Assembly: GCA_015655335.1 (NCBI GenBank)
Contig: JAATFF010000106.1
Location: 1-64,000 of the forward strand
Reading direction: 5' to 3'
Length of the DNA: 64,000 bases
Source of the DNA: Lysobacterales bacterium
GTDB taxonomy: Bacteria; Pseudomonadota; Gammaproteobacteria; Xanthomonadales; Rhodanobacteraceae
The position numbers and the translations under genes were made by a program. The notes beneath the pieces were generated by a model. It searched no databases and was not told where the DNA came from. It was given only the letters and a program-made list of their open reading frames with translations. Below are positions 45,997-54,347 of the stretch, one piece after another; the first letter of the stretch is position 1, and each line of letters begins with the position of its first letter.

Positions 45997-46331
45997 TTTT
46001 CATCTGAGTTCTTTGGCGAGGTTACTCGCCTGCGCAGCGAGCGTTTCGCCCTCCTGCCGGAGGCCGAATCACTTTCTCTGGCGTGCCCAACGCTAAACGG
46101 TAGCTGTTGCACAAAGCGTTGCGTTGTCTAAGCGCGTGCGAACAAAACGGGGTCAGGTTAAACGGGGTCAGCTCTACATAGAGGAGTGTGCAACTTCCGC
46201 AATGTTCAGTCCCTGGGTGTTTGGTTACCGCGATTGGTGATTCGATCCAGGTCACACAGATCCGTTGTTCATCTCGATACACAACACAACAAGTGTGTTC
46301 GCCGAAAACTTATCGGTATAAATGCCTCCGA
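45997..46331. other. 335-bp gap after the flagellar cluster
   Basis: No gene is seen. It holds two direct copies of AAACGGGGTCAG (see separate entry) and GC-rich imperfect inverted sequences near 46020-46060. It marks the boundary between the flagellar cluster and the more mosaic region that follows. Confidence 0.5.
46145..46171. repeat. Tandem direct copies of AAACGGGGTCAG
   Basis: Two identical 12-nt copies (46145-46156 and 46160-46171) are separated by 3 nt. Similar ACGGGGTCAG motifs often flank REP-associated tyrosine transposase genes in this order (recollection, not searched). No such gene is present here, so this may be a scar. Confidence 0.55.
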
Positions 46332-47063
46332 TCAGACCTGCGCTCTGCCGCCATCGACGAATAGTTCGATGCCCGTGATGAAACTGGAGTCGTCCGAGGC
46401 AAGGAACAGCGCCGCCTTGGCAATCTCCTCGGAGGTGCCCATGCGTCCCATCGGAATGGTGGACACGATCCTCTCAATGGCCTCAGGAGGTTGTTGCTCC
46501 ACCATCGGTGTTTCGGTGGGGCCCGGGCTGAGGACGTTAGAGCGGATGTGGCGGTCCTTCAACTCGACGGTCCACGCGCGAACGAAATTTCGAACGGCGG
46601 CCTTCGTTGCACCATAAACCCAAAAAGCGGGTGTTCCTTTGGCGCTGGCAACCGAGCCCGTGATGATGATGGAACCTCCGTCATTCAATAGGGGGAGGGC
46701 CTTTTGGACCGTGAACAACGCTCCCTTCACGTTGATGTTGAACAGCTGATCGAAGTGTTCCTCAGTGATGCTGCCCAACGGCGCAAATTCAGCGAAACCG
46801 GCATTGGCGAAAACGATGTCGATTCGACGCTCTTGCGCCTGAACCGTTTCGTACAGTCGATCCAGATCAGTCAATTTGGAGACATCCCCCTGGACGCCCA
46901 TAACGTTGTTCCCGATGGCGTTCACTGCCTCGTCTAGCTCCTTCTGACGACGACCCGTGATGAAGACGTAGGCGCCTTCTTCAACGAAGAGCTTCGCCGC
47001 AGCGAAGCCTATTCCTGTGGCGCCACCCGTAATGATCGCCACTTTTCCTTGCAATTTACCCAC
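46332..47063 (-). CDS. Short-chain dehydrogenase/reductase
   Basis: Classical SDR of 243 aa. It has the NAD(P) motif TGGATGIG (about 12-19), NAG (FANAGFAEF), Ser of VIITGSVAS and the catalytic YGATK. It ends with the common MVEQ ... FITGIELFVDGG pattern of glucose/3-oxoacyl-type reductases. The start is GTG with AGGAG upstream. It directly follows a broken glutathione S-transferase gene on the same strand. The substrate cannot be told. Confidence 0.92.
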   Translation of the reverse strand: MGKLQGKVAIITGGATGIGFAAAKLFVEEGAYVFITGRRQKELDEAVNAIGNNVMGVQGDVSKLTDLDRLYETVQAQERRIDIVFANAGFAEFAPLGSITEEHFDQLFNINVKGALFTVQKALPLLNDGGSIIITGSVASAKGTPAFWVYGATKAAVRNFVRAWTVELKDRHIRSNVLSPGPTETPMVEQQPPEAIERIVSTIPMGRMGTSEEIAKAALFLASDDSSFITGIELFVDGGRAQV

Positions 47064-47604
47064 TAGTCTTCACTCCTGTTGCATGTTTTTCCGGCACTGC
47101 ACGACGAGGTTTACGATATACCGAAATGTCGGCGGCGGTGAACATCTCGCCGGCAAGATAGGGTGTATGCGCGAGCTGACGCGTCACCAACGTCAGTCGG
47201 CTCTCGAAAACGCTTAGCGCTTGGCCGGCGCTCCAGTTCTGCCGCTCGGATTATGGTGCGAAATGGCGGGCACCCACGACGAAATAGATGGAGGCCGCGA
47301 GACCCGCTTCGCCGAGGTGAAGGAACTGTTGGTAAGCGGGGAAGGCAGGATCGTGCGGGGCGGGCGCGAGCGGCGTCGGCCCGTAGCGAGCTATCAGGTA
47401 TTCCATGATCGCAATGGACTCGACCATCGTGACGTCGCCATCTTGAATCGCAGGAATGAAACCGGCGGGATTGATGGCCAGGAACTCCGCGTCGTCTTCG
47501 ACACCGGCTAGTAGATCCACTGGCCTCAGCCGGTACGCGAGCCCCATCTCCTCCAGCAGCCAGACGACCCGAAAACCCCTTCCTTCGCCAAATACGGTGA
47601 TCAT
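47056..47604 (-). pseudogene. Glutathione S-transferase pseudogene, in-frame stop and altered C-terminus
   Basis: The N-terminal thioredoxin-like domain is intact (MITVFGEGRGFRVVWLLEEM, NPAGFIPAIQDGD, MVESIAIMEYL). After VVGARHFAP comes TAA, and the same frame then continues with the expected C-terminal domain (SERQNWSAGQALSVFESRL, TPYLAGEMFTAADISV). This is one nonsense change, most simply GAA to TAA. After ADISV the sequence departs from the family and ends at the SDR start, so the last third of the C-domain is also missing. ATG 47602-47604 is preferred over the track TTG. Confidence 0.85.
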
Positions 47605-47613
47605 CTTTCGCAA

Positions 47614-47941
47614 TCCTTCTTTGACTCGGCCTTATCGACCCTACTTCGGAAAGACGAATGGGAACTTCGAAAATCGACATCTTCGGCGGGATTTGTCGTG
47701 GAGATAGTACAAACCTTTGCTGCACACGTTTTGGACCCGTTGCCAAACTAGTAAGCGAGTAAGCGAGTAAGCGCCGAAGTTTCTGCTCCAAAGAAGAAGA
47801 GAGCCAACTGCTGTAGGCAAACTCATCCCCGGCCCTGACCGTTGCAGGCGCGGTCAGGAGAACCAATGTGCCCCGGCGGAGCTGTAAGTGAACCTGTTGT
47901 ACGGCAGAATGAATCGATATTTGACGCTACTGGGGCATTTC
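47614..47941. other. Gap upstream of the glycosidase gene
   Basis: This holds the divergent upstream regions of the GST pseudogene and the glycosidase gene and the three-copy AGTAAGCG repeat. No clear promoter or operator was identified. Confidence 0.4.
47750..47773. repeat. Three tandem copies of AGTAAGCG
   Basis: Exact 8-nt unit repeated three times in the gap between the pseudogene and the glycosidase gene. Copy number may vary between strains. It sits about 170-190 nt before the glycosidase start and has no evident function. Confidence 0.7.
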
Positions 47942-50314
47942 ATGCGTACGTCGTTCTGCATTCTCGGAATCTGCCTGGCGTTTTTTCTAAATACGTCTCT
48001 AGCTTGCGCCACAGACATCGCCGGCAATGTCGCTCGATCCGATATCGCCATCGGTCAACCCAACGTGCTTCCCAGTCAAGCGATGGGATTGGGTAACGGC
48101 GAGCTGGGCGCGGCTTTCTGGTCGGCCAATGGATTGACGATTCAACTCAATCGCATCGACACGCTGCCGTATCGGCGATCTCCCGGGCGGATAATTCTTC
48201 CGGACCTGAAGATCATGACATCCGACCGAGGCTTTCATGGCCGGCTGCGACTGTATGACGGTGTGCTTGAAGAATCCGGCGGTGGTGTCGTCTTGCGCGC
48301 CTGGGTGGATCACGATGCCGACCGCGTGGTGGTCGACATGACTGGGCTACCCACGACCTCGCTACAACACATCCAACTACGTCTGGGTGCGCAGCGCACG
48401 CCAAAGGCTTTCGTGTACCACGACAGTGGATTTCTTGCCGAAACGTGGCGTGACGATCAGCTGCCCGGCGCATCGCGGCGCGCGTTTGGATCCCTGGCGG
48501 GTGTGCGCGTATTAGGTAAGCAAGTCCACGCGGTCGTCCTCGACGCACGCACTGTTGAAGTGACCGCATACCCCGATGCCAGTGGTCACCTCAGGTTGAT
48601 CGCAGCCGCTCCATCGTTTGATGGAAGTCGTCCAGCACAAGACGTCATCCAGAATGCCTTGAATGTTGCGGTGGATCCTGCACACACCGAGCAGTGGTGG
48701 CATGCCTATTGGCAGCGAGCCTACGGCATCGAAGCGACATCGGATGATGGCGTGGCACATTACGCCGAAACGCTGCGTACGCTTTACCTGTTCGCCGCTG
48801 CTGCACATGCAGGGAGTACGTTGCCGGGTTCCCAGGCTGGTATCGCAGATCTTTTTTCATCCAGCGAAGACGATCATTTCTGGGATCCGGCCGCTTATTG
48901 GTTCTGGAACATGCGCATGCAGGTGGCCGCCAACCTCGCCGCTGGCGTACCCGAGCTCAACACCTCCGTATTTGCGCTTTACCGGAACAATCTGGACGCT
49001 ATAAAACAATGGACCGTTCATCACATGGGCGACCGATCAGGTATATGCGTACCCGAAACCATGCGTTTCAACGGAAAGGGCATTGAGTACGAAGGCGACC
49101 GTTTCCGCCCTTTCGTCATCGTGACTCACAGTTGTGATCTCGCATGGACGCCGACATCCAATGCGCGGACGTTGAGCTCGGGTGCCGAAATCGGCCTGTG
49201 GGTGTGGCGCACCTATCTGCAAACCGGAGATCGCCGTTTCCTTGAAAGAAACTATCCCTTGATGGCCGAGGCGGCGCGGTTTTTGTTGTCATATCAACAT
49301 CGCGGCGCTGATGGATTGCTGCACACATCGCCGTCCAACGCCCATGAAACGCAGATGGACGTGACCGATCCGGCAACGGATATTGCAGCGATACGTGCAC
49401 TCTACCCAGCGACGGTAGCCGCAGCACATGAGTTAAATGTCGATGCTGGATTCGCAGAGCAGTTACTGCATGCATTGGATGAAACACCAGCGCTGCCGCA
49501 GATGCCTTCATCTGCTGGTGGCGATTTAGACGGCCAGATACTGGCGGCGAGCTATGACATCCATGCTCCTTATGTAAATGGGGAGAACATCGGTCTTGAG
49601 GCGGTATGGCCGTACGGCGTGATCGGTATGGATAGCGCGCTCTTCCCCGTTGCACAGAAGACGTTTATGTTGCGCCCCTTCAAGTACGCCGCCACCTGGA
49701 GCTACGACCCGGTACAGGCTGCGCATCTGGGCCTTGGTGCCGAAGCCGCCAAGGCCATCTTCGAGTTGGTACAGCAGTATCAGGTGTACCCCAATGGCAT
49801 GGCAGCGCTGCTCCACGATATGCCCAATGAGTTTTATCTGGAGCAGACGGCCGTCACCGCGTTAGCGCTGTCCGACATATTGGTGATTCAGGACGCCGAC
49901 CATCTTGTTCGCGTCGGTCCTGCGATACCGCCGGGCTGGACGATGCACGGAACGGTGGCGATCCAGCATGGTGGTTCCGTCGAAGTGACCGCGGTGAAAG
50001 GGCAACTTGTGTCATTTACGCTAAGGAACGTCGCGCAAGCGCCACTGACATTGATGACGCCCTGGCAGAACGCCCGCATACAAGTGTGGCGAGACAACGC
50101 GCTTCAACAGACGATCACACCTCACGAAGGGCGCTTCACATTCCAACCGAGCAGCGGACATGCGTACCGATTCGCTGTATCAAGTCATTCATCCATGCCC
50201 ACGTTCGATGCACCCGCCAATGCGACGGTGAAATCGCTCGGTCGTGCATCGATCGGCCTGGACCCACCCTGCTGCGCGCCACCGGCAGGCTATGCGCCGG
50301 CATCGGACAACTAG
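47942..50314 (+). CDS. Secreted six-hairpin glycoside hydrolase (GH95-like)
   Basis: The 790-aa precursor has a signal peptide (MRTSFCILGICLAFFL, cleavage near ACA). The fold is suggested by an N-terminal beta domain that includes AMGLGNGELGAAFWSANG, an (alpha/alpha)6-type core (FWDPAAYWFWNMRMQVAANL, LWVWRTYLQTGDRRFLE, LHTSPSNAHETQ) and a C-terminal beta domain. GLGNGELGA and the layout are reminiscent of GH95 alpha-fucosidases and related clan members; the exact family and sugar are uncertain. The track GTG start at 47888 and an ATG at 47909 are alternatives. No transporter or regulator is adjacent, so it seems a stand-alone secreted enzyme. Confidence 0.7.
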   Translation: MRTSFCILGICLAFFLNTSLACATDIAGNVARSDIAIGQPNVLPSQAMGLGNGELGAAFWSANGLTIQLNRIDTLPYRRSPGRIILPDLKIMTSDRGFHGRLRLYDGVLEESGGGVVLRAWVDHDADRVVVDMTGLPTTSLQHIQLRLGAQRTPKAFVYHDSGFLAETWRDDQLPGASRRAFGSLAGVRVLGKQVHAVVLDARTVEVTAYPDASGHLRLIAAAPSFDGSRPAQDVIQNALNVAVDPAHTEQWWHAYWQRAYGIEATSDDGVAHYAETLRTLYLFAAAAHAGSTLPGSQAGIADLFSSSEDDHFWDPAAYWFWNMRMQVAANLAAGVPELNTSVFALYRNNLDAIKQWTVHHMGDRSGICVPETMRFNGKGIEYEGDRFRPFVIVTHSCDLAWTPTSNARTLSSGAEIGLWVWRTYLQTGDRRFLERNYPLMAEAARFLLSYQHRGADGLLHTSPSNAHETQMDVTDPATDIAAIRALYPATVAAAHELNVDAGFAEQLLHALDETPALPQMPSSAGGDLDGQILAASYDIHAPYVNGENIGLEAVWPYGVIGMDSALFPVAQKTFMLRPFKYAATWSYDPVQAAHLGLGAEAAKAIFELVQQYQVYPNGMAALLHDMPNEFYLEQTAVTALALSDILVIQDADHLVRVGPAIPPGWTMHGTVAIQHGGSVEVTAVKGQLVSFTLRNVAQAPLTLMTPWQNARIQVWRDNALQQTITPHEGRFTFQPSSGHAYRFAVSSHSSMPTFDAPANATVKSLGRASIGLDPPCCAPPAGYAPASDN

Positions 50315-50677
50315 ACGTACGTTGAGCGCATTAGTGCTAGCCCCCGACATGGGGTCACCCGAAGACTTCCGAATGGATACGGAAGATGGCGGGCCGTCAC
50401 CTGTCCGCTTTCGACGGACGCGGGCGTTCAACACCCGAATTAAGCGACGTCAGCTCGAATGAATTGTTGGGCCACCCGGTCTTCGTGTTTGAATCACACT
50501 GGTCACTGCTGTGTCGACATGGCGCTCATGTGGATGAGTCCCCACCCATGGCCGTCCAGGCCGATAAAGCTGTGCGAATACATGGCGCGATGACGACCTT
50601 GCGCAGCCATCACGACGCGATGGCTGCGCAAGGTTGCTAACGCGCAAGATTGCGCTCACCGCCAAATCGCGCTTGTA
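50315..50677. other. 363-bp gap between convergent genes
   Basis: No gene is seen. It contains one strong hairpin (50596-50634) and, next to it, a shorter GCGCAA/TTGCGC pair. Confidence 0.5.
50596..50634. terminator. 16-bp perfect stem between convergent genes
   Basis: ACCTTGCGCAGCCATC pairs exactly with its complement around a 7-nt loop. It lies 44 bp past the stop of the secreted protein on the minus strand and could serve both sides, but neither strand has a following T-run. Confidence 0.5.
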
Positions 50678-51430
50678 TCACTCGTGATGCATGTCCGCAG
50701 GCGTTCCGTCCGACCAATTTGGCACGGCCACCAAGAACACGAGCATCGGCGGAAGTCCTTTCAGTTGGGGTTGTTCCTTCGCAGAGAAGGACCAATACGG
50801 GCTGGACATAACCGGCGCCCCCTCTGCGCCAGAACCCCAATCTTTACCGTCCTTCAGATGCGTGTAGAACATGACATGCGCCATGTTGTGACCGCCTTGG
50901 TCGGTCAAATAAGACGGTTTAGACATCATGTAATCCATGGCACCCTCTTCGAGATCCGGCAGTTGTTTATGGGCATATGCCGCTTTGAGTGCCGAGATAA
51001 TCTCCGCGTTGGAACGACCGGCCATGACCATCCGGGCACGCAGAGAAATGATGGGCAATATCGAACGTGCCGCCTGGGGATTCATACAATCGGCGGCCTT
51101 CACCTTCGGGTTCCAAAATTCGTCCCAGTCAAATGCTGCTGACCATGCCCGTCCCACGAAGCAGACGAAACCGTTTTTTCCCTGGATCGCGGTCTCATAG
51201 CCATGCCGTCCCAGTATCAGGATCGTCGCGTCGTGGGATATGGAATCGGGCGCTGCACTTCGCGCCAGGGCTATTTCAGCCCCCCGGTCCGCCATGAGGT
51301 ATTGGTCGATCGGGGCCATCTTCGGATAGGGAGTCGTGACGTCCTGCGCCATCGCCGGGTGCGCCGTGCCTAGCCCCACGAGCAGCACAGAGCACGTGAT
51401 TAGGATTGCGCCAATCTTGTATACACGCAT
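50678..51430 (-). CDS. Secreted protein of unknown function
   Basis: The 250-aa precursor has a clear signal peptide (MRVYKIGAILITCSVLLVGL ... HPAMA). GGAGAAAACG precedes this ATG, so the 40-codon extension in the track is rejected. The mature part has ILGRHGYETAIQGKNGFVCF and two conserved-looking Cys, then an acidic/aromatic stretch (YWSFSAKEQPQL). I do not recognise the family. It lies alone between a glycosidase and pseudogene debris. Confidence 0.8.
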   Translation of the reverse strand: MRVYKIGAILITCSVLLVGLGTAHPAMAQDVTTPYPKMAPIDQYLMADRGAEIALARSAAPDSISHDATILILGRHGYETAIQGKNGFVCFVGRAWSAAFDWDEFWNPKVKAADCMNPQAARSILPIISLRARMVMAGRSNAEIISALKAAYAHKQLPDLEEGAMDYMMSKPSYLTDQGGHNMAHVMFYTHLKDGKDWGSGAEGAPVMSSPYWSFSAKEQPQLKGLPPMLVFLVAVPNWSDGTPADMHHE

Positions 51431-51653
51431 CGTTTTCTCCTCGGATTCGGTGTTTTCGTGCAGAGTTGCCAACGTGTTTCGTGTGCCGGCAGCTGCGCTA
51501 GTTGTTCCACTTTCACTATGGCGACGGATGGCGAGTCCGGAATTCGACACGTTGTCGAGAAAAATTTTGGCTGTGGAAGTTCTCCATCACCAGGATGATC
51601 GAATCGTAAGGGTAAGGGCGCGAGCCTGACGATGAGGTACGGGCTCCCACGCA

Positions 51654-51948
51654 ATGAGCTCAGCAACGGCAACGCCGTCCATCGGCCACACGCCGGGCCA
51701 CGTCAGCGTGATGATCGAATCCGAGAGTGAGCGAGCGGTGATCACCGGCGACATGACCCATCACCCGTGCCAGATGGCGCACCCCGAGTGGATGTTCGGC
51801 GACGACGACCCGAAGGCCGCCGCACTCACCCGCGCGCCTCTTCGATGAATGGGCCGATCAGACGATCCTCGTCATCGGCACCCGCTTCGCCGCTCCCACC
51901 GCTGGCTACGTTGTCCGCGACGGCGCAGCGTTTAAGTTTGCGGTGTGA
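51654..51948 (+). pseudogene. Frameshifted fragment of a metallo-beta-lactamase-fold hydrolase
   Basis: The fragment GHTPGHVSVMIESESERAVI is followed by TGDMTHHPCQMAHPEW, typical of the C-terminal half of MBL-fold hydrolases. After KAAALTRA the frame is lost; the next frame continues as RLFDEWADQTILVIGTRFAA to VVRDGAAFKFAV and stops at 51948. The N-terminal half with the first HxHxDH zinc site is absent. So it is both 5'-truncated and frameshifted. Confidence 0.85.
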
Positions 51949-52097
51949 GGGCGGCGAGCTCCACTCCCGCCGCCGTGGACGTTATTCACTTAGGTAGCAG
52001 ACCGACGCCGCCGTTGGTCAGCACAACCGGGCGTTTGTGGCTTCGGACCGCTTAAGCTCCGCATTGAGTTTGCGTTAGCCGGTGATACGCAAGCTAT

Positions 52098-53075
52098 TCA
52101 GAACTGCTCGCCCACCATCGCTTCACTCTTGGCCCAAAGTGCCTTTGCACGTTCCGGATCGAGTGCATACGGACGAACACCTTCGCTCACCGCGCTGAGG
52201 CCAGAATCGGTGACGACTTCACCCACATGGCAGTTTTCGCAGTACTTTGCGCCGACGTCGTTCGCACCAGCGACCACGCCCGCCCACACCGATGTCGCCG
52301 CGCCCTGCGGAATCGACTTCAGCACGAATGCTGGCTTGCCTGCGGCCTTGTTCTCGTCGTTGAGTTCGTCGATGCGTCGCTGGAACGAGGCGTCATCGGG
52401 ATACATGTGACGCCCCAGCTCGGTCTTGATGCCGCCCGGATGCACCGCCGTGGCGCGAACGCCGCGATGCTTGTGGCGTCGATCGAACTCCACGGCAAAC
52501 AGAATGTTTGCGGTCTTGGAGCGCCCGTAGGCAACGAACTCCGCGTACTGGGTATGTTCGAAATTGGGATCGTCAAGATCCACATCCGCAAAACGATGGC
52601 CGGCCGACGACAGGTTTACCAATCGGCCGCCGTCGTTGATAAGCGAAGCGATGCGATTGACCAGTACGAAGTGGCCCAGGTGATTGGTACCGAATTGCGT
52701 TTCGAAACCATCTTTGGTCAGACCGAAGGGACACGCCATGACGCCAGCGTTGGCGATCACCACGTCGAATCGCTCGCCGCGCTCCAGCAGCTGTTCGGCG
52801 CAGCGACGCACGCTGGCCAGAGAGGCCAGATTCAGCTCAATCAGCTCCAGGCTGCCTTGTCCGCGCGCGTCGGCACGCACGCCTTGGGTCGCGGATTCCG
52901 CCTTGGCCAGATCCCGTGCCGCGCCGACCACATGCGCGCCGTGGGCCGCCAGGCTGCGGGCCGTTTCCACGCCCAAACCGGCCGATACACCTGTTACCAG
53001 AATGCGTTTGCCGCTGAGATCGATGCCGTCCAGCACCTCGTTCGTTGTCGATGTCGCACCGAATTGCTTCGTCAT
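52098..53075 (-). CDS. Short-chain dehydrogenase (retinol dehydrogenase-like)
   Basis: The 325-aa SDR has the cofactor motif TGVSAGLG (about 28-35), VIANAGVMACP, LSSAGHR with the catalytic Ser, and YGRSK. The longer C-terminal part with YCENCHVGEV is common in this protochlorophyllide/retinol-dehydrogenase-like group. It is divergent from a TetR gene with two candidate operators between them, so it is the likely regulated gene. The substrate is unknown. Confidence 0.9.
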   Translation of the reverse strand: MTKQFGATSTTNEVLDGIDLSGKRILVTGVSAGLGVETARSLAAHGAHVVGAARDLAKAESATQGVRADARGQGSLELIELNLASLASVRRCAEQLLERGERFDVVIANAGVMACPFGLTKDGFETQFGTNHLGHFVLVNRIASLINDGGRLVNLSSAGHRFADVDLDDPNFEHTQYAEFVAYGRSKTANILFAVEFDRRHKHRGVRATAVHPGGIKTELGRHMYPDDASFQRRIDELNDENKAAGKPAFVLKSIPQGAATSVWAGVVAGANDVGAKYCENCHVGEVVTDSGLSAVSEGVRPYALDPERAKALWAKSEAMVGEQF

Positions 53076-53163
53076 GATCGCCTCGCTTTACTTTGAAAAT
53101 CGCAGGGGCGGCTTGTCGTCGGTACCCTTTGGGGGTCAGGGTCCGCTAAGATGGCGACAAACC

Positions 53164-53201
53164 GGAGGATGGCTCCGGATATTTATATGGAGGATTCCTC
53201 C
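53164..53201. promoter_or_regulatory. Two candidate TetR operators in the SDR-tetR gap
   Basis: GGAGGATGGCTCC (53164-53176) and GGAGGATTCCTCC (53189-53201) share 11 of 13 bases. The second is a perfect palindrome around a central T and the first extends to a CCGGAG/CTCCGG stem. They are 25 bp apart and flank an AT-rich ATATTTATAT that could be a -10 region. Autoregulation by the adjacent TetR protein is inferred. Confidence 0.6.
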
Positions 53202-53219
53202 GTTTTGCAAGGGGTACCC

Positions 53220-53810
53220 GTGTCCACCGCGAAAAAAAAGTCGATCACCCCCCGCAAACCGCGTGCAGACGCCGAACGTAACCGTCACCGTCTGACGGAG
53301 GTGGCGAAGAAGGCGTTCACGGAACGCGGCGGCAACGTCACGCTGGACGAAATCGCCAAGCGCGCCGGCGTGGGCATCGGCACGCTGTACCGGCACTTCC
53401 CCACACGCGACGCCATGCTCCAAGCGGTCTATCGCCACGAAGTGGAGCAACTCGCGGAGGCGGCCGCCACGTTGCTCGAATCGATGAGACCGCTGGAAGC
53501 TTTACGCGCGTGGTTGCGCCTTTTCGTCGACTACATCGGAACGAAAAAGATCATCGTGCCCGCACTCAACGCGGCGACGAGCGAAAACGCGGCATTGCTC
53601 GAATATTCCTCAGCGCAAATCCATGTGGCTGCGAATCACCTGATAGCGCGCGCTATCGAAAACGGCGACGTGCACAAAGACGTTCGCGCGCTCGATCTTC
53701 TCTATGCCGTGTTCGGCTTCTCCAAAACCAACGATCCGACCGATTGGATTCCGCGCGCCTATCGGCTCATCGATATTCTGATCGCCGGGCTTGCGAGCGT
53801 GAACGACTGA
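53220..53810 (+). CDS. TetR family transcriptional regulator
   Basis: The 196-aa product has the TetR N-terminal helix-turn-helix (VAKKAFTERGGNVTLDEIAK, RAGVGIGTLYRHFPTRDAML) and a helical ligand domain. I chose the GTG preceded by AAGGGG. The earlier ATGs of the track lie in or before the palindromic candidate operators, which would place coding sequence over the promoter. It probably represses itself and the divergent SDR gene. Confidence 0.88.
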   Translation: MSTAKKKSITPRKPRADAERNRHRLTEVAKKAFTERGGNVTLDEIAKRAGVGIGTLYRHFPTRDAMLQAVYRHEVEQLAEAAATLLESMRPLEALRAWLRLFVDYIGTKKIIVPALNAATSENAALLEYSSAQIHVAANHLIARAIENGDVHKDVRALDLLYAVFGFSKTNDPTDWIPRAYRLIDILIAGLASVND

Positions 53811-54347
53811 CGCGGTGGCGGTGAATGCCCACTTCCTGCTGAAGCGATGGGTATGAACCATGTTGGCCCTCGAGATCTTCTCGCTCACGTTCGATGCCAT
53901 GTCAGCTGATCGTGCCGGTGACGCAACTCATCGCGTTTTGAACGGTGCGGATGCGTTGATGAAACGCGTCGACGATGGCGGCTTCCCATGTCACATCGCC
54001 ATGTTCAATGGCGCGTCACTCGACCACGAGCGGATTTTGGGGGAGCTGGCGCAACGTTACCGATGCTACACCTCGCCAGTTCGGTAGACGTCAAAGGGCG
54101 GCAACGCAACATTCCGCACCCATTTCTTTCTGGAAGTGACTGAACTAACAGGAAAAGCGCGACCGGCTTCTCGTGATGTTCCCGCGCATGTCCCACTGTC
54201 CCAGAACGTTCATATCCAAGTGGTTCAATTCGGAGCATGCCAAGGGCTGCGCCATCAGCGCGGCTCGTGGCCTGTTGTAAGGGGGAATCCGCAGAAATGG
54301 GTGCAGTACCAACCCTGTGTCGTCGTACCCACTCCAGGAGTTTTCAC
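53811..54347. other. 537-bp gap before the phosphoesterase gene
   Basis: One 75-codon ORF (53860-54087, plus) has plausible amino-acid composition but I recognise no family; it may be a small hypothetical gene or a remnant. The rest shows no clear structure. CCAGGAG near 54335-54341 is the ribosome-binding site of the next gene. Confidence 0.4.

Noticed and set aside
51963-52012. Possible short coding remnant reading RPVVLTNGGVGLLPK on the minus strand
   Set aside because: No continuous frame upstream and no recognised family; too short to support.
53860-54087. 75-aa ORF between tetR and the phosphoesterase
   Set aside because: No ribosome-binding site or family was recognised; mentioned only as a possible remnant.
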